Origin: Arthrobacter sp. Y81
GTDB lineage: Bacteria > Actinomycetota > Actinomycetes > Actinomycetales > Micrococcaceae
NCBI RefSeq assembly: GCF_002929335.1
Contig: NZ_PJIL01000002.1
Coordinates: 445,514-509,513, forward strand
Direction of reading: 5' to 3'
DNA: 64,000 nt
How positions within the stretch are numbered: the first letter of the stretch is position 1; each line of letters opens with the position of its first letter. Below the pieces are notes generated by a model. That model saw only the letters and a list, made by a program, of their open reading frames with translations. It ran no database searches and was not told the origin of the DNA. The position numbers and the translations under genes are program-made. This document shows positions 28,243-36,519 of the stretch, in pieces.

Positions 28243-29076
28243 TCAGAGCTGGTAGTCCACTACCAGCGGTGCGTGGTCGGAGAAGCGGGTGTCCCATGAC
28301 GGCGCCCGGTCCACCACTGCCGAAATCGCGGCGGCAGCAAGGGCGGGGGTGGCCATGTGGTAGTCGATGCGCCAGCCTGTGTCATTGTCAAAGGCTTTGC
28401 CGCGCTGGGACCACCAGGTGTAGGGGCCGTCGACGTTTCCCGCCAGGCCCCTGTGGACATCCCTCCATCCGATTTCTTCGCCGAAGAAGCGGTCGAAGTA
28501 GGCACGCTCCTCCGGAAGGAAGCCGGCACGCTTGACGTTGCCCTTCCAGTTCCTGATATCCAGTTCCGTGTGGCCCACGTTCAGGTCGCCCACCACGAGG
28601 GCATGGTCGCTGTGCTTTGCCAGTTCGGGGAGGCGGTTGACCATAACGTCGAGGAAACGGAACTTGTCGTCCTGTTTGGGCGTTCCTGCCTCGCCGGAGT
28701 GGACGTAGGCGCTCACCACTGTCAGTGTGGCGGCTGCACCGGCGGCGTCCGCCACCCGGAAGTCTGCCTCGACCCAGCGGCCCGCGGTGGCAAAGTAGTC
28801 GTCGCCGATGTTTGAGCGGGTGGCCAGCGGCTCGGTGCGGGAGGCAATCGCCACGCCTGCACGGCCCTTGGCCTCGGCTTCCTCATGCAGGATGAACCAG
28901 CCCTCGCCAAGGAGCTGCCGAACGATCGCGTCGGGTGCCCTGACCTCCTGGAGGCAGAGAATGTCCACGTCCCGAGGTTCAAGCCATTCCGCCATGCCGT
29001 TCTTGTAGGCGGCGCGGAGGCCGTTGACGTTGACTGATGCGATGCGAAGGTGGTCCTTCTTCAATGCCGAGCTCAC
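28243..29076 (-). CDS. xth: Exodeoxyribonuclease III
   Basis: 277 residues from GTG at 29074-29076 with GTGGAGCGG directly upstream; the earlier frame-open start overlaps the preceding gene. Endonuclease/exonuclease/phosphatase fold motifs: RIASVNVNGLRAA, CLQEVRAPD (metal Glu), VVSAYVHSGEAG, VVGDLNVGHTELD (catalytic Asp/Asn) and FSDHAPLVVDY. It acts in base-excision repair as 3'-5' exonuclease and AP endonuclease. Confidence 0.93.
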   Translation of the reverse strand: MSSALKKDHLRIASVNVNGLRAAYKNGMAEWLEPRDVDILCLQEVRAPDAIVRQLLGEGWFILHEEAEAKGRAGVAIASRTEPLATRSNIGDDYFATAGRWVEADFRVADAAGAAATLTVVSAYVHSGEAGTPKQDDKFRFLDVMVNRLPELAKHSDHALVVGDLNVGHTELDIRNWKGNVKRAGFLPEERAYFDRFFGEEIGWRDVHRGLAGNVDGPYTWWSQRGKAFDNDTGWRIDYHMATPALAAAAISAVVDRAPSWDTRFSDHAPLVVDYQL

Positions 29077-29086
29077 CCGCTCCACT

Positions 29087-29650
29087 CTAGTCGATGATGG
29101 TTCCGCTGACGGGTTCGTCAGCGCCACCGGAGGACTTGATCATGTCCCTGGCGTTGGTGGCCGTGATTTCGATGGTTTCCAGTGCGCGGCGGATGGTGTC
29201 CTGGTCTGCTGCGTCGCCCTTGGCCCGTTCCTGGTCGACGACGCGCACCTGGACCTGGACGATCTTGAAGGAGTGGTCCAGCTTCAGGTCCCGGACTTCG
29301 TCAGCCTCGCTGCGTGACTGAACCAGGCGTGTGCCGCCGTGATCGGCACTGCCCGACGACGGCGCGCGGCCGGTCGCGGCGTTGAAGGCGTTCTGCGCCT
29401 CGTTGAGTTTGGCGGTCGCCTTCTTGGCCGCCTTCTGGATGCTGAAGACGACGAACGCGGCAAGCGCGAGCCAGAACGCGGCGATGATGGCCACAACCCA
29501 GCCCACGACGTCGTTCTGGTTGGCGGCGAAGATGACGGCGACGACGAACGCAATGACGAACACCATCATTCCCGGGCCGCTGATCCGGAGCATGGAGAAC
29601 CCGCCCTTGGCCGGGTTGGACGCAGAGTTAGGGTTACCCAGAGTTCGCAT
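29087..29650 (-). CDS. Small two-helix membrane protein of unknown function
   Basis: 187 residues, starts ATG with a short polar N-terminus. Two adjacent transmembrane helices (about 29-45 MVFVIAFVVAVIFAANQ and 50-70 WVVAIIAAFWLALAAFVVF) are followed by a charged, Ala/Lys/Glu-rich cytoplasmic region predicted helical, ending in DMIKSSGGADEPVSGTIID. I do not recognise a named domain. The 10-nt spacing to xth suggests co-transcription. Confidence 0.7.
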   Translation of the reverse strand: MRTLGNPNSASNPAKGGFSMLRISGPGMMVFVIAFVVAVIFAANQNDVVGWVVAIIAAFWLALAAFVVFSIQKAAKKATAKLNEAQNAFNAATGRAPSSGSADHGGTRLVQSRSEADEVRDLKLDHSFKIVQVQVRVVDQERAKGDAADQDTIRRALETIEITATNARDMIKSSGGADEPVSGTIID

Positions 29651-29708
29651 GCCTCCATTGTCTCAAACACGCGACGGTGGAAATGCCCGCTTCCACCCCG
29701 GGCGAACG

Positions 29709-30557
29709 CTACTTCAGGAACAGCTTGCGGAGGCGTCCGGCGGTGAGCATGACACCAAGCACGATCATCACGAGGTAGTACCCGACATGGATGGCCGTGG
29801 CAGGGCTGAAAATTCCCACGCTGATCTGCCGGAGCAGCTCAACCCCATGCCACAGGGGCATGGCCTGGATGAGCCACTGGATGTACTGCGGGTACACGCT
29901 GAGCGGGTAGAAGGTGGCGCTGAAAAGGAACATGGGGAGCATCACGAAGTTGATCCAGTCCATCTGCTGGAAGGTCTTCATGAAGCTGGTGATCCCCATC
30001 CCGAAGCTCGCGAAACCGAAGGCGATCAGCACGGACGCAGGAATCATGAGGATGGCCCAGGGCGTGGTGATCAGCCCCATGATTCCCATGACGGCGGTGA
30101 ACCCGGTGGCGTACAGCAGGCCTCGCAGCAGCGCCAGGAAGATCTCCCCCATGGCCACGTCCAACGGCCCCAGGGACGTGTAGAGCATGCCCTGGTACAG
30201 CTTGGCGAAGTTCATCTTGAAGAAGACGTTCCAGGTGGAGTCGTACACGGCACCGTTCATCGCAGAGACGGCCAACAGCGCCGGGGCAATGTAGGCGGCG
30301 TAGCTGATTTCCTGGCCGCCGGGGCCCTGCACGGCGCCCACGATCGCGCCCAGGCCCACACCCATGGAGATCAGGTAGAGCACCGGCTCGAAGAAGCCGG
30401 AGAGCATCACCATCCAGTTGCTGCTCTTGGTGGCCATGAGCCCGCGGGCGATGACTGCTTTGACGTTCCGTGAGTACATGGGCCCGAAGCGGCGGTTCCG
30501 CGCCGCTTCGGTGACGCTGTGGCCTCCTGGGTTGTGGCTTTCCGCCAGAGTGCTCAT
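29709..30557 (-). CDS. ABC-2 type exporter permease (second)
   Basis: 282 residues, six membrane helices of the ABC-2 fold, with YLISMGVGLGAIVG, IAPALLAVSAMNGAVYDSTW and MFLFSATFYPLSVYPQYIQW typical of NodJ/DrrB-like permeases. ATG overlaps the preceding permease stop by 4 nt. It forms a heteromeric exporter with the two upstream genes. Confidence 0.88.
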   Translation of the reverse strand: MSTLAESHNPGGHSVTEAARNRRFGPMYSRNVKAVIARGLMATKSSNWMVMLSGFFEPVLYLISMGVGLGAIVGAVQGPGGQEISYAAYIAPALLAVSAMNGAVYDSTWNVFFKMNFAKLYQGMLYTSLGPLDVAMGEIFLALLRGLLYATGFTAVMGIMGLITTPWAILMIPASVLIAFGFASFGMGITSFMKTFQQMDWINFVMLPMFLFSATFYPLSVYPQYIQWLIQAMPLWHGVELLRQISVGIFSPATAIHVGYYLVMIVLGVMLTAGRLRKLFLK

Positions 30558-31432
30558 TGGCCCAGCCTCCTGACGAATTGGCGCTTGGTGAGCATCCAGC
30601 CGGCGACGGCGAGACCCACCAGGAACACGATGTGGGCGATGGTCAGCAGCGGCGGTTCCTCATAGCCGTAGCTGAAGACCCGGCCCAGTTCCGTGCCGTG
30701 CCAGATCGGCGAAATCCAGCCGATCCACTGCACCGCGAGCGGCAGCGAATCGAGCGGGAAGAACGTTCCCGAGAACAGGAACAACGGGGTCACGATGAAC
30801 CGCATCACCATGGCGAACTGGCCCTTGTCCTCCTTGATGGACGCGGCATAGGCCATCAACGGGAGGCCGAACGAGAGCCCTGCCAGCGTGGCCACCAGGA
30901 CAGACACCCAGCCCCAGCCGCTCGGCGACGCACCGAAGAGCGCCACCACCACGAAATAGATGGCGGACTGCAGCAGGAACCGCAGCGTCACGGCCATGAT
31001 GTGGCCGGAGGCGATCTGTTCCGGAGTGAGCGGTGAAGCGTGCGGCCCGTAGTACACCCGCCGCCATTTGAACCCGTCCATGACCGGGAACGTGAATTCG
31101 TTGGCTGCCGTCATGACCGCAGCCGAGATCAGCAGGGCAGGGGCAATGAACGCGAGGTAGCTGACGCCGCCGAACGCGGCCTGGCTGTCCACCAGGGTGG
31201 CCAGGCCCACGCCCATGGCGAACAGGTACGCCACCGGCTGGCCCACGCCGTACATCACGATGGTCCAGCCATAGCCCTTCATGACGCGGAGGACCTGCTC
31301 GGCGTAGTAGAAGGAGCCCCAGCGGCGGGCTCGGGCCGCGGACACGGCCGGCGAGTGGGCGCGAAGCAGGGCTGGCGCGGCAGGACCGCGGCCGCCGGCA
31401 TCCGAAACGGCAGGCGCGGACTGATCAGTCAA
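30554..31432 (-). CDS. ABC-2 type exporter permease (first)
   Basis: 292 residues from TTG at 31430-31432, which has GTAGGAG upstream and overlaps the ATPase stop by 8 nt; the longer frame to 31489 is unlikely. Same fold as its neighbour: YLFAMGVGLATLVD, FIAPALLISAAVMTAANEFTFP and LFLFSGTFFPLDSLPLAVQWIGW. The N-terminal 40 residues are low complexity. The two permeases probably pair as a heterodimer. Confidence 0.87.
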   Translation of the reverse strand: MTDQSAPAVSDAGGRGPAAPALLRAHSPAVSAARARRWGSFYYAEQVLRVMKGYGWTIVMYGVGQPVAYLFAMGVGLATLVDSQAAFGGVSYLAFIAPALLISAAVMTAANEFTFPVMDGFKWRRVYYGPHASPLTPEQIASGHIMAVTLRFLLQSAIYFVVVALFGASPSGWGWVSVLVATLAGLSFGLPLMAYAASIKEDKGQFAMVMRFIVTPLFLFSGTFFPLDSLPLAVQWIGWISPIWHGTELGRVFSYGYEEPPLLTIAHIVFLVGLAVAGWMLTKRQFVRRLGQ

Positions 31433-32438
31433 CGAGGCTCCTACCGGTGAGGCGGAGGAAGACGTCCTCCAGGGATGACCGGCGGACAAGCGAGGTGACC
31501 GGGCGCAGTCCGCGCGCGGAGACCTGTTCCAGGGCGGCCTCGCCGTCGTGGGCGTAGATCAGCACCCGGTCCGGGAGCGTCTCCAGCCGCTCGCCGATGC
31601 CCTCGAGTTCGGCACCGATGGTGGCGTTGCGTTCCGAGCCGAAGCGCAGCTCCAGGACTTCACGGGTGGAGTACTCCCGGATCAGGCTGGCGGGCGAGCC
31701 CTCGGCCATGATCCGGCCCTTGTCCACGACGATCAAACGGTCGCACAGCTGTTCGGCCTCGTCCATGTAGTGCGTGGTCAGGATGAGCGTGACGCCCTGT
31801 TCCTTGAGCCGGAACAGCCTGTCCCAGAGAATGTGCCGCGCCTGCGGGTCCAGGCCCGTGGTGGGCTCGTCCAGCAGCAGGATCCGGGGTTCGTTGATCA
31901 GCGATCGCGCAATGGTCAGCCGCCGCTTCATGCCGCCGGAGAGGGCGTCCACCTTGGACTTGGCCTTGTCCGTCAGCTGGGCGAACTCCAGCAGCTCATC
32001 GGCTTTGGGACGCAGGTAGCTCATCGGCAGCCCGAAGTAGCGGCCGTAGACCAGCAGGTTGTCGCGCACCTTGAGCTCTTCGTCGAGGTTGTCCTGCTGT
32101 GGCACCACCCCCAGGTGGGCGCGGACTTCCGGCCCATGGCTTTCCGGGTCCAGCCCCATGATGGACAGGCTTCCCGAGGTGCGCTGCGAGACGCCGCCAA
32201 TCATCTTCATGGTGGTGGACTTGCCTGCCCCGTTGGGGCCAAGCAGGCCGAATGCCTCGCCGGCCGGGACACTGAAGGAAATGCCGTCGACGGCGGTGAC
32301 GTCGCCATACGTTTTGGTGAGGTCTTTGGCGGTGATGACGTACTGCATCTGGTCGCCCTGGGTCTTGCTGCGGGATGGTTTGCTTGACAGTTCTTCGTTG
32401 GACACAAGTTCAGGCACCCACACAACGTTAGTACTCAC
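31425..32438 (-). CDS. ABC-2 type exporter ATPase
   Basis: 337 residues from GTG at 32436-32438; an internal ATG (MQYVITAKDL, 32348) has a GGGCGA site and starts nearer the domain, so the true start is uncertain. One ABC cassette: Walker A LLGPNGAGKSTTM, Q-loop VVPQQDNLDEEL, signature LSGGMKRRLTIARSL, Walker B ILLLDEPTTGLDP and H-loop TTHYMDEA. It resembles DrrA/NodI drug or polysaccharide exporters. The exported substrate cannot be inferred. Confidence 0.9.
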   Translation of the reverse strand: MSTNVVWVPELVSNEELSSKPSRSKTQGDQMQYVITAKDLTKTYGDVTAVDGISFSVPAGEAFGLLGPNGAGKSTTMKMIGGVSQRTSGSLSIMGLDPESHGPEVRAHLGVVPQQDNLDEELKVRDNLLVYGRYFGLPMSYLRPKADELLEFAQLTDKAKSKVDALSGGMKRRLTIARSLINEPRILLLDEPTTGLDPQARHILWDRLFRLKEQGVTLILTTHYMDEAEQLCDRLIVVDKGRIMAEGSPASLIREYSTREVLELRFGSERNATIGAELEGIGERLETLPDRVLIYAHDGEAALEQVSARGLRPVTSLVRRSSLEDVFLRLTGRSLVD

Positions 32439-32537
32439 GTTCGAACAAAGAAAGAGTTGAATCTCAAAAAATCCATTCGATTTTGTCCGCCCCGTCCCGT
32501 CCCCGGCCCCCTGCTGTTGAAGGCGCCAGGGACGGAC

Positions 32538-32852
32538 CTACTTTTCCTCTGCGCGGAGGACCTGCAGGCGCTGGCGGTACTCCGTTTCGTCGATTTCCCC
32601 GCGCGCGTAGCGTTCGCGGAGCACTCCTTCACCGCCCTGTCGCGCCGCCCAGCGGTGGTTGGTCCGCCACGTCCGGCGGGCGACGAAAATGATCAGGCCG
32701 ATAACCAGGATCCAGAACAGCGGAAACAGCAGGAACCAGGGCGAGAACCCGCCGTCGTACCACGGGGCATGGACGGCGACGCCGGCCGGAAGTTGCACCG
32801 CCGCCGCCTGCACAGCGGCGGTGCTGATGGCGGTGCTCATTGCTGTCAACAT
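32538..32852 (-). CDS. SHOCT-domain small membrane protein
   Basis: 104 residues. One transmembrane helix (about 41-58, LLFPLFWILVIGLIIFVA) is followed by a basic linker and a C-terminal SHOCT motif (VLRERYARGEIDETEYRQRL). SHOCT proteins are small, often stress-linked membrane proteins of unclear function. The gene is directly downstream of the broken two-component system on the same strand, and a palindrome at 32958 lies in its upstream region, so it may have been its target. Confidence 0.8.
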   Translation of the reverse strand: MLTAMSTAISTAAVQAAAVQLPAGVAVHAPWYDGGFSPWFLLFPLFWILVIGLIIFVARRTWRTNHRWAARQGGEGVLRERYARGEIDETEYRQRLQVLRAEEK

Positions 32853-32957
32853 GTCAGCTCCAAACTCTCAACGAGCCGTATCTCGACTCTGCCTCAAGTC
32901 TGGTTTCGGGACGCCCCGCCGTCGTCCGGCGACGGGAGGCACTTGGGGCGGGCGGCG

Positions 32958-32971
32958 TACTCCCCCGGGAG
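32958..32971. promoter_or_regulatory. TACTCCC-type palindrome upstream of the SHOCT gene
   Basis: The 14 bases TACTCCCCCGGGAG occur here, about 105 bp upstream of the SHOCT start, and again exactly at 33901-33914 on the other side of the two-component remnant. The sequence is an inverted repeat (CTCCC/GGGAG). An operator for the adjacent LuxR-type response regulator is an inference. Confidence 0.45.
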
Positions 32972-32997
32972 GCGGCAGCCGCTCCAGCGGGGCGGCG

Positions 32998-33670
32998 TCA
33001 GCTGCTCCAGCCGGGCCGGACCAGGCCCGACTCATAGGCCAGCACCACCAGTTGCACGCGGTCCCGGACCTGCAGCTTTGCCATGATCCGCGAGACGTGG
33101 GTCTTGGCAGTCAGCGGCGTGATGAAGAGCCGCCCGGCGATTTCCGCGTTGTTCAGTCCCTCCCCCACCAGCCGGAGCACTTCGCGTTCACGGTCGGTGA
33201 TCCGGTCCAGCCCGGCGTCGGGCGGCTTGCCGGCCGCGCGGGGCTGCAGGGCCAACTGGGCCATGATCCTGCGCGTCACTGACGGCGACAGGAGGGCGTC
33301 GCCGTCGTGCACCACGCGCACCGCGCGGAGCAGTTCCTCCGGTTCGGTGTCCTTGACGAGGAACCCGGCCGCGCCCGCCCGCACAGCCTCGGCGATGTAC
33401 TCGTCCAGTTCGAAGGTGGTGAGGATGATGACCCGCGTTCCGGGAAGGGCCGGATCGGCCAGGATTCGGCGGGTCGCGTCCAGTCCGTCGCCCTGCGGCA
33501 TGCGGATGTCCACGAGCACGACGTCGGGGTGCTCACCTGCCGCCAGCCGGACGGCGTCGTCACCGGTTCCGCATTCGGCCACGACTTTCCATGTCCGGTT
33601 CGGCGTCCAGGAGCGCACGGAATCCGGCACGGATGAGCGTCTGGTCATCGGCGATCAGGATGCGGATCAT
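32998..33670 (-). pseudogene. LuxR-family response regulator, frameshifted after codon 28
   Basis: Reading from ATG at 33668-33670, whose upstream TGA overlap is typical of kinase/regulator pairs, gives the receiver N-terminus MIRILIADDQTLIRAGFRAL up to GAA (codon 28). The frame then fails and stops within a few codons. In the next frame the receiver continues with VVAECGTGDDAVRLAAGEHP, phospho-acceptor DIRMPQGDG, TTFELDEYI, VKDTEPEELL and a C-terminal LuxR helix-turn-helix (LTDREREVLRLVGEGLNNAEIA). One extra A/T in the three-base run at 33586-33588 (GAAAGTC for GAAGTC) explains it; without it the gene would give a normal 223-residue protein. It is either a true mutation or a sequencing error. 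Confidence 0.85.
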
Positions 33671-33882
33671 TGCTGCCCCTCAATCTGAGCGCCCGCACTC
33701 GGGGTGCTACCCAGCGCCAGGACCGCCTGGACCCGCCACCCCGGATGCAGCGGGAGGAACCGGACCGTGCCGCCCAGCGCCGCCGCGCGCTCCCGCATCC
33801 CGGTCAGGCCGTTGCCCTCCGGTGCTCCGGCGGCGCCGCGGCTCCGCGAGCCTAGCCGCGCCGACCGTCCCGAGTCGTCGGC
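33667..33882 (-). pseudogene. Remnant of a sensor histidine kinase (C-terminal 71 codons only)
   Basis: An open stretch of 71 codons ends at TGA 33667-33669, overlapping the ATG of the regulator (ATGA). It has no start codon of its own and is preceded in frame by TAA at 33883-33885. It encodes DDSGR, a residue of the ATP-binding G1 box, and GNGLTGMRERAAALGGTVRF, the G2 box of NarL-partner (HisKA_3 type) kinases. The membrane sensor, dimerisation helix and phospho-accepting His are gone; folD's 3' hairpin begins 10 bp upstream. This is a 5' deletion of the kinase and cannot be a sequencing artefact of one base. Confidence 0.8.
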
Positions 33883-33892
33883 TTAACGGCGT

Positions 33893-33924
33893 AGGGCGCC
33901 TACTCCCCCGGGAGTAGGCGCCCT
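33893..33924 (-). terminator. 15-bp perfect hairpin after folD
   Basis: AGGGCGCCTACTCCC pairs perfectly with GGGAGTAGGCGCCCT around two bases. It lies about 80 nt past the folD stop on the minus strand and just before the kinase remnant. On the plus strand GTTGCTTTTC follows. It may end the glyA-folD transcript; its core also contains the TACTCCC palindrome noted at 32958. Confidence 0.6.
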
Positions 33925-34000
33925 GTTGCTTTTCAGTAGCCTGGCGCCACGTCCGCCGGGTTCCCTGGCCGAGCTTGCGAGGTCAGGGGGCGGATGGGGA

Positions 34001-34912
34001 TTAGGCAGCGCCGGCGCGGCTTTTCGCTGCCAGTTGGCGTTCCGCGGCTTCGACCACGTTGGTCATCAGCAGTGCCACGGTCATGGGGCCGACGCCGCCG
34101 GGGTTCGGCGAAATCCAGCCGGCCACTTCGGCAGCGGCAGGATCGATGTCGCCGTAAACCTTGCTCTTGCCCGTCTCGGGATCGGCTTCACGGGTGACAC
34201 CGACGTCGAGCACAGCCGCGCCCGGCTTCACGTCCGCAGCCTTGACGATGTGCTTGGCACCAGCCGCACCCACAATGACGTCCGCCTGCCGCAGCAGCTC
34301 CGAGAGGTTCTTGGTGCCGGTGTGGGTGAGTGTCACGGTGGCGTTCACGGACCGCCGGGTGAGCAGTAGCCCGATCGTGCGGCCAATAGTGACACCCCGC
34401 CCGACCACCACGACGTGCTTGCCGGAGAGGCTGTAGCCGTTGCGCTCAAGGAGCTCGATGACGCCGCGGGGCGTGCACGGCAGCGGCGAGGTGATCTCGC
34501 CGTTGACATTGAGCACCAGCCGGCCAAGGTTGGTCGGGTGCAGTCCGTCGGCATCCTTGGCGGGGTCGATCCGCTCGAGGATGGCGTCGGTGTCCAGGTG
34601 CTTGGGCAGCGGCAGTTGCACGATGTAACCGTGGCAGGCGGGGTCCGCATTGAGTTCGTCAATGAGGGCCTCAACCTGAGCCTGGGTGGCATCCGCCGGA
34701 AGCTCACGCTGGATCGAGTTCATCCCGATCTCCACAGACTGCTTGTGCTTCATGGACACGTACAGCTGCGAGGCAGGGTCCGCGCCCACGAGCACAGTGG
34801 CAATGCCCGGAGTGACGCCATGGGCCTTCAGTGCCGCGACACGCTCAGCCAGCTCGGATTTGATGGCGGCAGCAGCTGCCTTGCCGTCAAGTATCTTCGC
34901 GGTCTGCGCCAT
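34001..34912 (-). CDS. folD: Methylenetetrahydrofolate dehydrogenase/cyclohydrolase
   Basis: 303 residues from ATG at 34910-34912. Motifs: [20 protein letters not shown] with the catalytic Tyr-x3-Lys, [23 protein letters not shown] and the dinucleotide site [18 protein letters not shown], where the usual GRS is GRG as in many actinobacteria; [14 protein letters not shown] ends the domain. It interconverts 5,10-methylene-, methenyl- and 10-formyl-THF. It follows glyA by 8 nt and is therefore under the same riboswitch. Confidence 0.95.
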   Translation of the reverse strand: MAQTAKILDGKAAAAAIKSELAERVAALKAHGVTPGIATVLVGADPASQLYVSMKHKQSVEIGMNSIQRELPADATQAQVEALIDELNADPACHGYIVQLPLPKHLDTDAILERIDPAKDADGLHPTNLGRLVLNVNGEITSPLPCTPRGVIELLERNGYSLSGKHVVVVGRGVTIGRTIGLLLTRRSVNATVTLTHTGTKNLSELLRQADVIVGAAGAKHIVKAADVKPGAAVLDVGVTREADPETGKSKVYGDIDPAAAEVAGWISPNPGGVGPMTVALLMTNVVEAAERQLAAKSRAGAA

Positions 34913-34920
34913 GGACGGGT

Positions 34921-36228
34921 TCACCACTGCTCGTGCTGCGGGTAGAGCGGGAAGTCGGCGGCGAGCTTGTCCACGCGGGCCTGCAAGGCTTCGACGTCCG
35001 TAGCGGAGCCGGCCTTCAGGGCGGTGGCGATGATCTCGGCAACTTCGGTGAATTCCTCGGCGCCGAAACCGCGGGTGGCCAAGGCCGGGGTACCGATGCG
35101 CAGGCCGGAGGTAACCATCGGCGGGCGGGGGTCGAACGGAACGGCGTTGCGGTTCACGGTGATGCCCACGGAGTGCAGGAGGTCCTCTGCCTGCTGGCCG
35201 TCCAGCTGCGAGTTGCGCAGGTCCACCAGGACCAGGTGCACGTCGGTGCCGCCGGTCAGGACGGAGACGCCGGCTTCTGCGACGTCGGCCTGGTTCAGGC
35301 GGTCGGCAATGATCTTGGCACCTTCGAGGACACGCTCCTGGCGCTCCTTGAATTCCTCGGTGCCGGCAATCTTGAAGGCAACGGCCTTGGCCGCGATGAC
35401 GTGCATCAGCGGTCCGCCCTGCTGGCCCGGGAAGACGTTGGAGTTGAGCTTCTTGGCCCACTCCTGCTTGGCCAGGATCACGCCGGAGCGCGGGCCGGCG
35501 AGGGTCTTGTGCACGGTGGAGGTGACGACGTCGGAGTACGGCACCGGGCTCGGGTGCAGGCCCGCTGCCACGAGGCCGGCGAAGTGCGCCATGTCCGTCC
35601 AGAGGAGCGCACCGACTTCGTCGGCGATGGAGCGGAAGGCTGCGAAGTCCAGGTGGCGCGGGTAGGCGGACCAGCCGGCAATGATCACCTGGGGCTTCTC
35701 GGCGATGGCCTGCTCGCGGAGCTTGTCCATGTCGACGCGGAAGTTGTCCTGCTCCACCTGGTAGGCGGCCACGTTGTAGAGCTTGCCGGAGAAGTTGAGC
35801 TTCATGCCGTGGGTCAGGTGGCCGCCGTGGGCCAGGGAGAGGCCCAGGATCTTGTCACCGGGGGTGATCATGGCGGACAGTGCTGCGGCGTTGGCCTGTG
35901 CACCGGAGTGCGGCTGGACGTTGGCGTATTCGGCGCCGAACAGTTCCTTGACGCGGTCGATCGCCAGCTGCTCGGCGATGTCCACGTATTCGCACCCGCC
36001 GTAGTAGCGGCGGCCCGGGTAACCCTCGGCGTACTTGTTGGTCAGGACGGAGCCCTGGGCTTCCATGACGGCGCGCGGAGCGAAGTTTTCGGAGGCGATC
36101 ATTTCCAGGGTGCCGCGCTGGCGGCCAAGCTCCTGGTCCAGTACGGCGGCGATCTCGGGATCGAGCTCAGCCAGCGGCAGGTTACTGACGGTGGAGGAAG
36201 TGCTGACGGAAGTCGGTGATGTAGTCAC
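34921..36228 (-). CDS. glyA: Serine hydroxymethyltransferase
   Basis: 435 residues from GTG at 36226-36228 with AGGAG six nt upstream. PLP-enzyme motifs: [39 protein letters not shown], the PLP Lys in [14 protein letters not shown], and [15 protein letters not shown]. It makes glycine and 5,10-methylene-THF from serine. First gene of the glyA-folD unit; a ZTP riboswitch lies in its leader. Confidence 0.97.
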   Translation of the reverse strand: MTTSPTSVSTSSTVSNLPLAELDPEIAAVLDQELGRQRGTLEMIASENFAPRAVMEAQGSVLTNKYAEGYPGRRYYGGCEYVDIAEQLAIDRVKELFGAEYANVQPHSGAQANAAALSAMITPGDKILGLSLAHGGHLTHGMKLNFSGKLYNVAAYQVEQDNFRVDMDKLREQAIAEKPQVIIAGWSAYPRHLDFAAFRSIADEVGALLWTDMAHFAGLVAAGLHPSPVPYSDVVTSTVHKTLAGPRSGVILAKQEWAKKLNSNVFPGQQGGPLMHVIAAKAVAFKIAGTEEFKERQERVLEGAKIIADRLNQADVAEAGVSVLTGGTDVHLVLVDLRNSQLDGQQAEDLLHSVGITVNRNAVPFDPRPPMVTSGLRIGTPALATRGFGAEEFTEVAEIIATALKAGSATDVEALQARVDKLAADFPLYPQHEQW

Positions 36229-36354
36229 GAAAAACTCCTGGCTAGGGATGGGCACTGCTAAGGTCAGGCTACCGGCTGTGACGTCGCTCCGCCCCTTGGT
36301 TACGGGCAGCACGGCGCCATGGGTCGGCAGCGGTTAAACTGCCTACCGGCAAAA

Positions 36355-36445
36355 CATGACCCTCGGCCCAGGCGTACGATCCGTGGTCTTCGTAGGTGCC
36401 GCTCCCTGATGGTTAGCCATCCAACGCCAGTTGCGACCGGTTAAG
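36355..36445 (-). ncRNA. ZTP riboswitch (pfl motif) in the glyA leader
   Basis: Read on the minus strand, the leader contains the diagnostic blocks of the ZTP/ZMP riboswitch in order: AACTGGCG, a small GATGG-CTAA-CCATC hairpin, CAGGGAGCGGC, and 55 bases later CGCCTGGGC. The first strand GTCGC upstream of AACTGGCG pairs with GCGGC to close P1, and GGCG/CGCC can form the pseudoknot. The class senses ZTP, a signal of 10-formyl-THF shortage, and turns on folate and one-carbon genes, which fits glyA-folD. A GGTAGGCAG/CTGCCGACC hairpin downstream may be the expression platform. Confidence 0.88.
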
Positions 36446-36519
36446 CCTATCAAAGCCTTTCCGAATCCCGTCGAAGGCCCGTCGAAAACAGTGCCTCCGG
36501 CGCGGGTAGGCTGTTCTTC

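Noticed and set aside
33588..33648. N-terminus of the response regulator if started at 33648
   Set aside because: Its first 20 residues (RRSSVPDSVRSWTPNRTW) are the wrong frame of the receiver; the native N-terminus is read from 33670 in the other frame.
34913..35461. Extension of folD upstream to 35461
   Set aside because: The extra 183 codons are antisense-frame sequence inside glyA; FolD homology begins at ATG 34912.
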